A stretch of 64,000 bases of DNA from an uncultured Alphaproteobacteria bacterium (GCA_937926445.1 CALBAK010000031.1:1-64000), one strand, 5' to 3'. Counted from the first letter of the stretch, positions 40,524 to 49,957 are shown. Notes: generated by a model not told the origin, from the letters alone. Numbers and translations: made by a program.

Positions 40524-41012
40524 TCACCGCCAGGAGAGGCTGCCCGAGAAGGGCTCGAGCAGGCCCCAAGGCAACGGGACCAGGAGGAGCTCGGCGAAGG
40601 CCTGGTGGACGAGGAGCGTGGCGATCAGGGCGATCGGCAGCGCGGCCCAGGGGCGGCCCCAGAGCCGGCCGATCAGGATCCAGAGCAGGAAAAACGCGGT
40701 CGGTAGGAAGCCCAGCCGATCGGCCAGCAGCGCATAGGCGACGACGGCGCCCGCGACCAGCGCCAGATCGAGCAGATGGCGCGGGGCGCGGGTCCACTCG
40801 GCCGCTTCGAACCATCGCCCGCGCCCGCCGGCCAAAAGCCCCTGGACGACGAGAACGAGCCCGCAGCCGGCCAACAAGATCCCGATCAGGCCCGGGAAGA
40901 AGCCGGGCCCGTAGCGGAAATAGGCCATGGTCGGGAACTGCTGGGCGCCGGCCCAGACCGCGAGGCCGAGTGCGACCACCACGAGCCCGAGCGGGAGATC
41001 GCCGAGCCGCAC
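40524..41012 (-). CDS. tctB: TctB, small permease of the tripartite tricarboxylate transporter
   Basis: 162 residues with four hydrophobic helices (about 7-25, 40-62, 80-97, 118-135), the fold size of TctB. YFRYGPGFFPGLIGILLAGCGLVL is the family N-terminal pattern. It lies between tctC and tctA in the usual order. GTG start at 41012. Confidence 0.92.
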   Translation of the reverse strand: MRLGDLPLGLVVVALGLAVWAGAQQFPTMAYFRYGPGFFPGLIGILLAGCGLVLVVQGLLAGGRGRWFEAAEWTRAPRHLLDLALVAGAVVAYALLADRLGFLPTAFFLLWILIGRLWGRPWAALPIALIATLLVHQAFAELLLVPLPWGLLEPFSGSLSWR

Positions 41013-41057
41013 CCTCGTCCTCGTCGCCTGCGGTCGACCGCCCGCCGGCCGCGCGCC

Positions 41058-42023
41058 TCAGCCCTTGATCATGCCGAGCGCGGTCATGATCCGCTTGGTG
41101 TCCTCCTCGTGCTGGCGGAGGAAGGCGGCGAACTCGGCGCGGTCGCGCCAGCGGATGCCGAAGCCGCGGGCGTTCATCTGCGAGCGGAACTCCTCGCTCT
41201 CGACGATGTGCTTCAAGGCCGCCTCGAGCTTGCTCACGACCTCCTCGGGCAGGCCCGCAGGCCCGGCGATGCCGCGGAACGCTCCACCTTCGAAGGTCTT
41301 GCCCATGAGCTCCTTGACCGTGGGCACGTTCGGGAAGGCGGCGATCCGCGCCTCGGAAAGAACCACGAGCGGCCGGACCTTGCCGGCCTCGATCAGGGGA
41401 CCGGCCTCGGGCAGCGAGCAGGCGACGAAGTCGACCCCGCCCGCGACGAGCTCCTGCAGGCCGGCGGCCGCGCCGCGCGAGGGGATGCGCACGAGCTTCT
41501 GCGCCTCGATCCCGGCCTCGAGCATCATGCCGGTCACCGGGATGTCCCAGGAGCCGGCGCAGCCGCCCCCGCAGGACATCTTGAAGCGCGCCGGATCGGC
41601 CTTGATCGCGGCCAGCGCCTGGTCGAGGCTCTGGTAGGGCGAATCGGCACGGGTGTGGAAGGCGGCCGGGTCGAAATTGTACTGCGCGACCGGGGTGAAC
41701 TTGTCGGCGGAGATGTCGCCCTGACCCATGAGCTTCATCTGGGCGAAGGGGAAGATCGTGCCGATCGTGTACCCGTCCGGCCGGGCGGTCATGATCATGG
41801 TATGGCCGACCACTCCACCGCCCTCGCCGTTGTTCACCACGTTGAACGGTTTGCCGAAGATGTCCTGGAGCTGCTTGGCGAGCATGCGCGCGGTCGCGTC
41901 CGTGCCGCCACCGGCCCCTGCCGGGACGACGATGGTGACCGCCCGCTCGGGCCAAGCGGCCTCCGCTGCACCACCCGCGGCGAGGGCGCCCGCGAGCACC
42001 GCCACCGCCCAGACCTTCTTCAT
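41058..42023 (-). CDS. tctC: TctC/Bug-family periplasmic substrate-binding protein
   Basis: 321 residues from the ATG at 42023; a signal peptide (VAVLAGALAAGGAAEA) precedes WPERAVTIVVPAGAGGGTDATARMLA, the carboxylate-binding loop. NNGEGGGVVGH, NVPTVKELMG and the SEEFRSQMNARGF end match the family. It captures the substrate for TctAB. A longer in-frame start at 42239 lies over the anti-sigma gene and was rejected. Confidence 0.94.
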   Translation of the reverse strand: MKKVWAVAVLAGALAAGGAAEAAWPERAVTIVVPAGAGGGTDATARMLAKQLQDIFGKPFNVVNNGEGGGVVGHTMIMTARPDGYTIGTIFPFAQMKLMGQGDISADKFTPVAQYNFDPAAFHTRADSPYQSLDQALAAIKADPARFKMSCGGGCAGSWDIPVTGMMLEAGIEAQKLVRIPSRGAAAGLQELVAGGVDFVACSLPEAGPLIEAGKVRPLVVLSEARIAAFPNVPTVKELMGKTFEGGAFRGIAGPAGLPEEVVSKLEAALKHIVESEEFRSQMNARGFGIRWRDRAEFAAFLRQHEEDTKRIMTALGMIKG

Positions 42024-42063
42024 TATTTCCGCCTCCCTGGAAACGTCGTCATGCCGGGCCGGC

Positions 42064-42793
42064 TTAGGAGCGACCGCGGCAGGGTGCAAGCGGCGCTTCG
42101 GCAGACCTCTCCCGCACCCGCGGCCGGAGCTCAGCGCCAGCCGCGGGCGCGGGCTTCGGCTCCCCTCTCGCGGTCGAGAAGGGGGGCTTGCCGAGTGCTT
42201 CGCGCACGGCCTCGGCCGGGTCGTGCTCGATCTCCCCACCGGCCGGGGGGAAGCCGGTCGGCGTCTCGCTCGGGGTCAGGGCCACCAGGGCGGCGACCGG
42301 CCAGCTCCCCTCCGGACTGTGGCACAGGATCGCGATTCCCGGCTGCGGCCCGCCGGAAACCTCGAGCTCGCGGCAGTAGCGGCCCGGACCGCGCTCGAGC
42401 GTGCCCAAAAGTAGCGCCGTGGCGCCACCGGAAGCGCCACGCTCTCGCCGCTCGCACCGCGCTCGACGAGCGTGCGCACGGGCTCGCTTTCGAGCAGAGC
42501 GGCGAGCGTCGTCGTCGGGGCCGGGGCCTCGCCGCCCCGCCGCCGGCCGGGACCAGACGCCCGAGGGCGAAGCCCGGGACCAGTGCCAAGGAGGCGGCAC
42601 GGGCGCGGATCGCCGCCACCAGCCGGTCGGGCACCGGCTCCTCGAGGACCGCGTCGAAGGCGACCCGCAAGAGCGCCCGGTCGGCCTCGAACCGCGCCAC
42701 CTCGGCGGAAAGCCGTGGATCGGCGGCGATCCGTGGGGCGAGCGCGGCCGCCGTCTCGGGTGGCAAGGCTTCGTCGGCGAAGGCCATCAGCAT
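42064..42793 (-). pseudogene. Anti-sigma factor-like gene with two frame breaks
   Basis: Starts at ATG 42793, overlapping the sigma factor stop (ATGCTGA). The N-terminal half reads MLMAFADEALPPETAAALAP then VARFEADRALLRVAFDAVLEEPVPDRL, typical of ECF anti-sigma factors, to about 42545. Then the sensible reading moves one base back for about 110 bases (LAALLESEPVRTLVERGASG) and again for the C-terminus (LLLGTLERGPGRYCRELEV to the stop at 42064). Both shifts have the same sense. Restored, it is about 243 residues. The first frame alone ends in Arg-rich nonsense. Confidence 0.72.
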
Positions 42794-43386
42794 CGCGTCG
42801 TCGGGCTCCGGTCCCGGCGGGGGATGGTGTGGTTCTCGGCGTCGCACGACACCGGCGAGGCGCTCCTCGGTTCCACGTTTTCGGCGGCGAGCACGAGCGC
42901 GTGCAGCTTCGCGCGCGCTCGGGCGAGCCGGCTCGTGACGGTGCCGACCGGGATCTCCAAGAGTTCGGCGGCTTCCTTGTAGGAGATGCCGTCGTCGGAG
43001 ATGCCGTCGACGCAGACCGCGACCAGCACGAGCCGTTGCTCGGCGGCCAGCGAGTCGAGGGCGGACCCTAGCCGGCTCAGGACGATCCGGGTCGGGCCGT
43101 CGCGCCGACCTCCGGCGCCGGCGAGCTCGAAAGCTTCTTCCACCGGCACTTCCTGGAGGCGGTTGCGGCTCTGTCGGCAGCGGTCGAGCCGACGGTTCTG
43201 CAGGCTGCGGAACAGCCAGCCGTCGAGCCCGCTCCCGGGCGTGAAGCTCGCGGCGGCGGAAAGCGCCCATTCGCAGGCGTCCTGGACGAGATCGTCGGCC
43301 TCCTCGACCGAGCGGGTGAGCGCGCGGGCGAAGCGCCGCAGGCGGGGCAGCATCGCCACGAGCTGGTCCGTGAAGGTCGGATCCAC
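42787..43386 (-). CDS. ECF-type sigma-70 family RNA polymerase sigma factor
   Basis: 199 residues from the GTG at 43386, preceded by GGAGG; an upstream in-frame ATG at 43536 adds 50 unconserved residues. Region 2 reads LPRLRRFARALTRSVEEADDLVQDACEWAL and region 4 YKEAAELLEIPVGTVTSRLARARAKL, with a 60-residue linker. No region 3. It should direct a small regulon, possibly the protease and neighbours diverging from it. The anti-sigma gene overlaps its stop. Confidence 0.92.
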   Translation of the reverse strand: MDPTFTDQLVAMLPRLRRFARALTRSVEEADDLVQDACEWALSAAASFTPGSGLDGWLFRSLQNRRLDRCRQSRNRLQEVPVEEAFELAGAGGRRDGPTRIVLSRLGSALDSLAAEQRLVLVAVCVDGISDDGISYKEAAELLEIPVGTVTSRLARARAKLHALVLAAENVEPRSASPVSCDAENHTIPRRDRSPTTRC

Positions 43387-43530
43387 GCGAACCTCCGCTC
43401 GTTCCTCCCCCACGCCGCGACAACGGCCGACCGGCCCCGCTATTCCCGGCGGCCACGGCGAACGTTGGGGAAAAAGCGTAGGAGGCCGAAACGCGCCCGC
43501 CGACCGTTCTCGGCCGCGGAGCGCGTCGGT

Positions 43531-45044
43531 ATGCAACGGGGAGTCCGCCCGCGAGGAGACCGTCCCTCGAGCTTCGCCCGGCGTTCGTCGCCCTGATCGC
43601 GGCGTGCCTGCTGCTCGCCCCGCTCGCCCCGACCTCGTTCTGGACCGAAGCGGTCGCCCGGGCCGACGACGACGATGACGACGGCGGCCCGTCGGGCGAC
43701 GGCTCCTCGGGCGGGGGAAGCTCGAGTGGCGGATCCTCCGGCGGCGGGAGCTCTTCGGGTGGCGGTTCGTCGGGGGGCGGCGGGAGTTCCGGTGGGGAAA
43801 CGCCGGGCGGTGGTGGCGGGACCCCCGACGACGATGACGACGACCGCGGCGAGGACGACGGTGGGGACGACGACAGTGGCCAGAGCGGTGGGCGGGACGA
43901 TCGTGACGATCGTCGGGACCGGCGCGATCGCGACGACGACGGGCGCTCCGGTCTCGGCCGGCTGCGCGACTTCCTGTTCGGGCGCAGCGATCCGCCGGGG
44001 GATCGCGAGGACCGCTTCCGGCCGGGCGAGATCCTGGCGGTCGATCTCCCTGGCGAGGCGCGCGGCCGGCTGATCCGGCTGGGTTTCGAGATCCTCGAAC
44101 AGCGCCGGCTCGCCGCCCTCGGGGTCACGGTCACCCGGCTCGCTCCGCCGAATGGTCGGCCGCTTCTCGAGGCCCTGGCGCTCGCCCGCGCGGCCGATCC
44201 CGCGACGGTCTTCGACCTCAACCATCTCTACCGCGGGTTACTGTGCGAGGGATGCTGGGCGAGCGCGGCGGCGACACTCCGGCTCGCACCGCAGCGCTGC
44301 CGGGTACGAACGCGGCTGGGCCTGCTCGACACGGCGGTCGACACGAGCCACCCCGCGCTCGCCCGGGCGCGGATCCGCACGCGCGGTTTCGTGACCGACG
44401 GGATCACCGCTGCCGTCCCCGACCACGGTACGGCCGTGGCCTCGCTCCTGGTCGGCACGCCGATCGGGCTGTTGCCGGAGGCCGAGCTGCTCGTGGCCGA
44501 GATCTTCGGCCGCGGCTCGGCCGCGGCGGAGGCCGATGCGCTCGCGCTCGCTTCGGGGCTCGACTGGCTGGTGCAGGGCGGTGTGCGGATCGTCGACGCC
44601 TCGCTCGCCGGGCCGGCCAACCGGCTGGTCGAGCTCGCGGTCTATTCGGCCGGGAGGCGCGGGGTGGTGCTCGTGGCGGCAGCCGGCAACGGTGGGCCCG
44701 CGGCACCGCCGGCCTATCCCGCGGCCATCGACGGGGTGATCGCGGTGACCGCGGTGGACCAGCGGCTGGAACCCTGGCGCAAGGCCAATCGTGGCGCCTA
44801 CATCGTTTTCGCGGCACCGGGGGTCGACGTGCCCGTGGCGGCGCCGGGCGGTGGGCTGCGGCCGGCGAGCGGGACGTCCTTCGCGGCACCCTTCGTGACC
44901 GCGGCGCTCGCGGCCACGGCCGCCGGTCGCGACCTCCGCGCGGCCTTCACGATTCTGGCTGCCAAGGCCCGCGACCTCGGTGCGCCGGGCCCCGACCCGG
45001 TCTTCGGCCACGGTCTGGTTCAGGCGGTGGGCTGCCGCTCGTGA
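43531..45044 (+). CDS. Secreted S8 (subtilisin-like) serine protease with Asp/Gly/Ser-rich linker, frame break near start
   Basis: About 500 residues. Signal peptide (FVALIAACLLLAPLAPTSFW), then about 90 residues of Gly/Ser and Asp/Arg repeats (43665-43950), a prodomain-like region (EILAVDLPGEARGRLIRLGFE) and the catalytic domain with Asp in LGLLDTAVD, His in DHGTAVASLLVG, oxyanion Asn in AAAGNGGP and Ser in SGTSFAAPF. No start codon exists in frame before the signal peptide; the only plausible ATG, at 43531, is in another frame, so a one-base change near 43555-43570 is inferred. It diverges from the sigma factor. Confidence 0.78.
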
Positions 45045-46015
45045 GCCGCCGGGACCGTCTCCCCGGCCGGCAGCGAAGCCCGCTCCGGCTCGGCGAGCAG
45101 CCGCTCGAGCCGGTCGTGGGCGACCCGGAAGGCGGCGTGGCGGTCGAGCACGCGGGCGAGTTCGCGCAGCGCCGGGACGAGGGTGGCGAGGAGCGCGAGC
45201 GTGGCGGCCACGGTACCGGGCGAGGCCGGTGGTCCGGGTCGCACGCCCGCGGCTAGCAGGACGAGCGCGGCGACCGCGAGCCCGCGCAGGAGATCGGGCG
45301 GGGCGAACAGGCAGGCGGCGGCTCGTCCATGGCGGGCGGCGAGCCGGGCGGTGCGTGCCTCCTCCCGCGCGAGGGACTCCACCGCCGCCTCGGGCGGACT
45401 CTCGCCGGCGAGCCGGCCGGCCAGAAGCCGGCCCGTGCGCGCGGCGGTCCGCCCACGGGCCCGGCGGAGTGCCGCGACCGCGGCGAGCAGACCTGGCCGC
45501 AGGGCCGCGGCGGCAGCCGCCACCAGGAGGAGAAGTGCGGCCAGGAGGAGCCCGATCCGCCCGTCGACCGGGAAGGCCGCCGCGATACAGGCCACGACCA
45601 ACAGGCCTTTCGAGACCAGCCGCGGCAGACCACGCCCGGGCCAGGCGCGCAGGGCCTGGAGCTCGCCCGAGAAGCGGGCGAGCAGGCGACCGAGGCGGCC
45701 GGCGCCGCCCTCGCCGGGTCGGGCTAGGAGATGCTCGAGGAGTCGGCCGCGGACGGCGGCGGCGTAGAGCACACCGAGCCGCTCGGCGCGGCCGCGCTCG
45801 GCGATCTTGACCGCAGCCGTGGCGGCAGCGGCGAGAACGCGCTGACTCGCGAGCAAGACGACCTCGGCCGTAGCGCCGCCGGGAAGGCCGCGATCGACCG
45901 CACGGCGCAGCAGGAGCACGCCCGCGACCGTGGCGGCGGCACGGGTGAGCCCGAGGAGGAGGAGGCCGCCGAACAGCGGCCGCCGCTCGTCCGCGAGGAG
46001 CGGTGGCAGGCTCAT
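45020..46015 (-). CDS. ABC-exporter-like membrane domain without its ATPase
   Basis: 331 residues with about five to six hydrophobic helices, arranged like the membrane domain of type I ABC exporters (FGGLLLLGLTRAAATVAGVLLLR, LVSKGLLVVACIAAAF, LLRGLAVAALVLLAA). The chain ends where the nucleotide-binding domain would begin; no Walker or signature motif follows. Start ATG overlaps the stop of the P-loop gene (ATGA), so the two are coupled. Its 3' end overlaps the protease gene by 25 bases. Role unknown. Confidence 0.72.
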   Translation of the reverse strand: MSLPPLLADERRPLFGGLLLLGLTRAAATVAGVLLLRRAVDRGLPGGATAEVVLLASQRVLAAAATAAVKIAERGRAERLGVLYAAAVRGRLLEHLLARPGEGGAGRLGRLLARFSGELQALRAWPGRGLPRLVSKGLLVVACIAAAFPVDGRIGLLLAALLLLVAAAAAALRPGLLAAVAALRRARGRTAARTGRLLAGRLAGESPPEAAVESLAREEARTARLAARHGRAAACLFAPPDLLRGLAVAALVLLAAGVRPGPPASPGTVAATLALLATLVPALRELARVLDRHAAFRVAHDRLERLLAEPERASLPAGETVPAAHERQPTA

Positions 46016-47073
46016 GCCGCGCTCTCGAGGAGCGCCGGGCCCGAGAGCAGCCGCTCGAGGATGCCGGGTCGAGCGAGCTCCTGCCGGCCGAGCACGGGCC
46101 GCGCGGTGGCCCGGGCGGCCTCGCGGCGGGCGAGCGGCGAGCGGGTCAAGAGGCCCGTCACCGCGGCGACCGGCAGGCCGAGCGCCTCGAGCTCGCGCAC
46201 CCCGGTGGCAGCTCCCATCGCGTCACCGGCCGCGAACAGCACCGTGTCGACCCGCTCTGCGAAGGTCTTGGAAGCAGCGAGCATGGCGGTCTCGCGCTGG
46301 TAGAGCCCGTCCGCCACCTCGAGTACGGCGACCTCGGCGCCGGCTGCGACCAGGGCGTCGAGCAGGGTCGTGAAGGTCTCCTCGAGGGCGGGCCCGTCGA
46401 GCAGGAAGGTGCTGGCGTGGCCCACGTCGCCGAAGTCGAGGGCGGCGGTGGCACCGGCGTCGACCATGAGGGCGCGGTCGCCCGGGGCGCCCGTGCCGGT
46501 GACCTTGGCGGCACCGACCGCGACGCCCGAGAGGACTAGGCCGCGCACGAGATGGGCGGCAGCGGTGGTCTTGCCGGCGTTCATGCTGGTTCCGAGTACG
46601 GCGATCGTCGGGATGCGGCGCAGTGCGCGCGGCGGATGGATGCGGAAATCGGCTAGGTTGAGGGGCCGACCGCTCCCGTCCGCCACGAGCCCGAGCGCCT
46701 CGAGGCGGGTCGGCTCGCCCATCCGCTCGCAACGGCTCTCGACCCGCCCGCACAGGCCGCCCGCGGCGACGAGATGGCAGGGACCGATGCCCACGGGCAG
46801 ATAGGCCTCGAACTGGTCGGGGGCGTAGCGGTTGCCGGCGGCGAGCAGAAGCTCGTCGCCCGGGAAGAGGGTCGAGGGCCGGCCGCTCGCGAGCTGGAGG
46901 TTTTTGTGCTGGCCGGGCTCGACCACCCGGCAGAGCACCAGATCGCCGGCCATCGGCCGGGTGCCGCCCGTGAGCAGCAGGCGGGCCTGGTCGAGGGCGA
47001 CGCGGCGGGTGGTGAAGGCGCGCTTAGCCTGCGCGAGGCGCGCCGGCTCGAGCGGTCGACGGTCGATGCTCAT
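46012..47073 (-). CDS. P-loop NTPase of the DUF1611-like type
   Basis: 353 residues. The N-terminal 145 residues form an SAF-like beta domain (GDLVLCRVVEPGQHKNLQL, PVGIGPCHLVAAGGLCGRV). The C-terminal half is a P-loop domain with GTSMNAGKTT at 161-170, AAKVTGTGAPGDRALMVDAGA, and VLEVADGLYQRETAML. This resembles DUF1611/CobQ-like NTPases; the reaction is not known to me. Immediately upstream of, and overlapping, the ABC membrane domain gene. It might supply nucleotide hydrolysis, but it is not an ABC ATPase. Confidence 0.75.
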   Translation of the reverse strand: MSIDRRPLEPARLAQAKRAFTTRRVALDQARLLLTGGTRPMAGDLVLCRVVEPGQHKNLQLASGRPSTLFPGDELLLAAGNRYAPDQFEAYLPVGIGPCHLVAAGGLCGRVESRCERMGEPTRLEALGLVADGSGRPLNLADFRIHPPRALRRIPTIAVLGTSMNAGKTTAAAHLVRGLVLSGVAVGAAKVTGTGAPGDRALMVDAGATAALDFGDVGHASTFLLDGPALEETFTTLLDALVAAGAEVAVLEVADGLYQRETAMLAASKTFAERVDTVLFAAGDAMGAATGVRELEALGLPVAAVTGLLTRSPLARREAARATARPVLGRQELARPGILERLLSGPALLESAA

Positions 47074-47136
47074 CCGATCCTCCCTCGGGTCGAGGCCGCA
47101 GCTGGCGGCCGAGGGAGGAACGGGCCAGCGGGGCCG

Positions 47137-48360
47137 CTATTCCTGGGCGGGCCTCGGCGTCGGCCCGGCGGCGAGCAGGCCGCGGCGCGCTTCGGCCAAA
47201 AGCGCCGGCAACGGCAGGAGTGCGACGACCGCGAGTGCAAGCAGCGAGCTCCAAGGATCGCCGATCGGTCCCAGCCGCTGCTCGAACAGGACCTGGGCGT
47301 AGACCAGGAGCACGTGCCAGACGAACACCGGAAGCGGGTGGCGGCCCATGATCACGAGCAGCGGATGGCCCCAGAGCGACCGCAGAAAGCGCGCGGTACG
47401 GCGGGCGAGCGGGCTCGCCGCGCGCGGGCCGGCGACGAGGAGCCAGGCCACGACGTAGAGGGTGGCGGCGAAGGCGATCGGAAAGACGGGGCCGAGTTCG
47501 CCGCGCCGCTCGAAGGCCTGGATACGGGCGAACATCTCCGGGCTCGGCAGGCCGGCGCTGATCGCGATCCGCCAGAGTGCGAGCACGGCGAGCACGAAGA
47601 GCGCCGCCTTCAGGAGCTCGGTGCGCTCGGGCCGCAAGAGCCGCTCGGGCTCGAGCCGACCGCTCGCCGCGGCGGCACCGAGCAAGAGGCCGCTTACGAA
47701 CAGGAGCTGCCAGGCGAGCGGGTTGAAGTGGCTGCGCAGGACGAGATCGGTTTCGCCATACCGGAGGAGCGCCTCGACCGTGGCGACGACGGGCAAATGG
47801 CCACCCATCTGGACGAACTGCCAGAGAGCGACACTGCCGGCGGCGACGAGCCAGGCCCGACCGCTCAGCGCCAGGTGGAGGAGGAGGGGGGCGAGCGCGA
47901 GGTAGAAGACGTATTGCGGCAGAATGTCGAGATAGGTGGGCTGGTAGAGGAGGGCGGCGCCCGCGAGCGCATAGGCCCAACCGTCATCGTAGAGCAGACC
48001 GAGAAAGCGGCCCCACGCCGGCCGGGTGTCGTCGAGCAGGCGGATCGCGAGCACGATCGCGGTGAGCAGCGCCAGGTGCCAGGCGTAGACGACGGCGGTC
48101 CGCCGCCACAGCCGCTCGCGGACCGGCCGCGGACCGCGCTCGAGCTGTTGACGTCCGTAGACCAGACCGACCATCAGGCCGGCCATGAAGATGAAGCCTT
48201 GCGCCGAGGTGACGAAGCCGAGCTCGCCGAAATGGAACCGGGCGAGCAGGAAGCCCTGCTCGAACCAGAGATGGTTCCAGGTCATGAACAGGATCAGGAA
48301 TCCGCGCAGACCATCGAGCACCGGCATCCGCCGCACGGCGCCGTCCCCCTCTCGTGCCAT
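47137..48360 (-). CDS. OpgC-type membrane acyltransferase
   Basis: 407 residues from the ATG at 48360, about ten hydrophobic helices. It begins MPVLDGLRGFLILFMTWNHL, the signature of the OpgC domain (acyltransferase 3 superfamily), and has QGFIFMAGLMVGLVYG, LPQYVFYLALAPLLLHLAL and a late MGRHPLPVFVWHVLLVYAQVL with the conserved His. OpgC proteins attach succinyl groups to periplasmic glucans. The glucan synthase (OpgGH) is not in the window. Confidence 0.87.
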   Translation of the reverse strand: MAREGDGAVRRMPVLDGLRGFLILFMTWNHLWFEQGFLLARFHFGELGFVTSAQGFIFMAGLMVGLVYGRQQLERGPRPVRERLWRRTAVVYAWHLALLTAIVLAIRLLDDTRPAWGRFLGLLYDDGWAYALAGAALLYQPTYLDILPQYVFYLALAPLLLHLALSGRAWLVAAGSVALWQFVQMGGHLPVVATVEALLRYGETDLVLRSHFNPLAWQLLFVSGLLLGAAAASGRLEPERLLRPERTELLKAALFVLAVLALWRIAISAGLPSPEMFARIQAFERRGELGPVFPIAFAATLYVVAWLLVAGPRAASPLARRTARFLRSLWGHPLLVIMGRHPLPVFVWHVLLVYAQVLFEQRLGPIGDPWSSLLALAVVALLPLPALLAEARRGLLAAGPTPRPAQE

Positions 48361-48388
48361 CCTCCCGGGGTGAAGTGGATATCGACTC

Positions 48389-49213
48389 TTGCGGTTCGAC
48401 GACCCCTTCATTGACAAACGGAAAGGTCGTGGGCGGGAACCCCACCCCGGACGCGGCCCCGCTCTGCATCGTGCGGCGTTCGGGCTTCTCGCACTGCTCG
48501 AGGCGATCGCCCAGGCGCGCGCCGGCAGCTGCCCGCCCTTGCCCGAGGTCTGGCGACCCGCGCCACCCGCCGCCGTCGTGCGCGAGCTCGCCGAGGCGGA
48601 GGAGCTGCGGATCGTCGCGCTCGGCTCCTCCAGCACCGAGGGAACCGGGGCGAGCCGACCGGAAAACGCTTGGCCGGCACGGCTCGAAGCGATCCTCGAG
48701 GCGCGCTTTCCGGGAAGGCGAGTGGACGTCGTCAATCGCGGCAGGGGCGGCGAGACGGCGGCCGACAATCTGGCCCGGCTCGAGCGCGACGTGATCGCGC
48801 TCGGCCCCGATGTCGTGATCTGGCAGGTCGGCACCAACGATGCCTTGAAGGAACTCGAACCGCGCGAGGTGGCGGCCCGGGTGCGCGAGGGGATCCGCCG
48901 GCTGCGGGAGCTCGGGATCGCGGTGATCCTCATGGACTCGCAATGGTTGCCCGACGGCGTCCGCGACAGCCGACTCGAGCGGATGGGGGCGGTGCTCGCG
49001 GGTCTGGCGGTGGAGGAAGGTGTGGCACTCTTTCCCCGACACGAGCTCATGGAGGCGCTCGCCGCGCGCGGCCTCATGGCACCCGGGGAGCTCGTAGGCC
49101 CGGACGGGCTGCACATGACCGACGAGTCCTACCGTTGCATCGCCGAGCGCCTGGCCGATCTCTTCCCGCCCGGCCTCGCGGGCGAGGAGGCTGTCGCTCA
49201 CGGCCGCCGATAG
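48389..49213 (+). CDS. SGNH/GDSL-family secreted hydrolase
   Basis: Up to 274 residues. Block I ALGSSSTEG holds the catalytic Ser, block II GRGGETAADN, block III QVGTNDALKE and block V GPDGLHMTDESY the Asp-His pair, so the active site is complete. Signal-like segment FGLLALLEAIAQARA. The start is uncertain: TTG at 48389 leaves 28 bases to the divergent acyltransferase. Members are esterases; with OpgC beside it, it might remove acyl groups that OpgC adds (inference). Confidence 0.85.
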   Translation: MRFDDPFIDKRKGRGREPHPGRGPALHRAAFGLLALLEAIAQARAGSCPPLPEVWRPAPPAAVVRELAEAEELRIVALGSSSTEGTGASRPENAWPARLEAILEARFPGRRVDVVNRGRGGETAADNLARLERDVIALGPDVVIWQVGTNDALKELEPREVAARVREGIRRLRELGIAVILMDSQWLPDGVRDSRLERMGAVLAGLAVEEGVALFPRHELMEALAARGLMAPGELVGPDGLHMTDESYRCIAERLADLFPPGLAGEEAVAHGRR

Positions 49214-49957
49214 GACGCCTCGGCCGCTCGGGAAGCGACGCAATCGCCGCTCAGGAACCGACGTACTCGAAGGCGTGCCTCGAGAGCCGGCCGGCCCCGA
49301 GGCCGCCGTCAACGGCTCGACGAACGCCCGCACGTCGATGCTCGCGGCCGTGCGGCCGGTGAGGCTCGGCCGGCCGACCGCGGTCCGCGCGCGGGTCGCG
49401 ACCGGGATCTGGCGCTCGCTCGCATCGCCTGCGCGCGCTACCGCAGGGGTGCCGGCCGATCGGAGGCGGTCACCGGCTCCATCGCCAAGCGGCCGGGAAA
49501 CAGCCATCGGTTGCAGCCGGCTCCTGTCCTGATCGAAGCCGTCTCGTCGATCCGCTGCGGCCAGAGCCGGTGCTCGCCATGCAGCTGTCGCCCGAGGATC
49601 GGCCGGACCTCGGCCTCGGACTCGGCCGTGACGGCGGACGTGAGCGCAGCGCGGGATCCGGTCCGCGGCGCAGCGTCGCCTCCGGACTCGGCCTCCGCCG
49701 GGTCTCGGCTGCGCTCGCCTGGAGGGACCCGCCTGGTCCGGTTTTTGTCGATTTCGGCCGCTTCGCCTCGGCCCGAGCGGGCCCGCGCCCCCCGGGCGCC
49801 TTCGCGATCTCGCGGGCGGTGAAGCGGCGGCCTGCGACGATCGTCGGCGGAAACGTTACCGCCGCCGGCTGCCGCGCGGGAAGCGCGCCGGCGGCTTGCG
49901 CCCGGGCCGCGAGGGGCTAGCCTCGGGCAGGGGGCTGGGCCGCGCGGGAGGGGAACG
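49214..49957. other. Long gap before glpK, no gene supported
   Basis: 744 bases without a convincing coding region. Forward and reverse frames give low-complexity Arg/Pro/Ala translations. One minus-strand stretch near 49505-49530 reads AGCNRW, faintly like the GCNR motif of META/HslJ-domain proteins, but the flanks do not fit in any single frame; it may be a gene remnant. The last bases hold the glpK ribosome binding site (GGGAGGGG). Confidence 0.5.

Noticed and set aside
43690-43810. GGC/TCG-rich tandem array as a mobile or regulatory repeat
   Set aside because: It keeps a single reading frame and encodes the Gly/Ser linker of the protease.
49438-49700. META/HslJ-domain gene on the minus strand
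   Set aside because: Only a six-residue resemblance (AGCNRW) with no supporting flanks in one frame; noted as a remnant at most.
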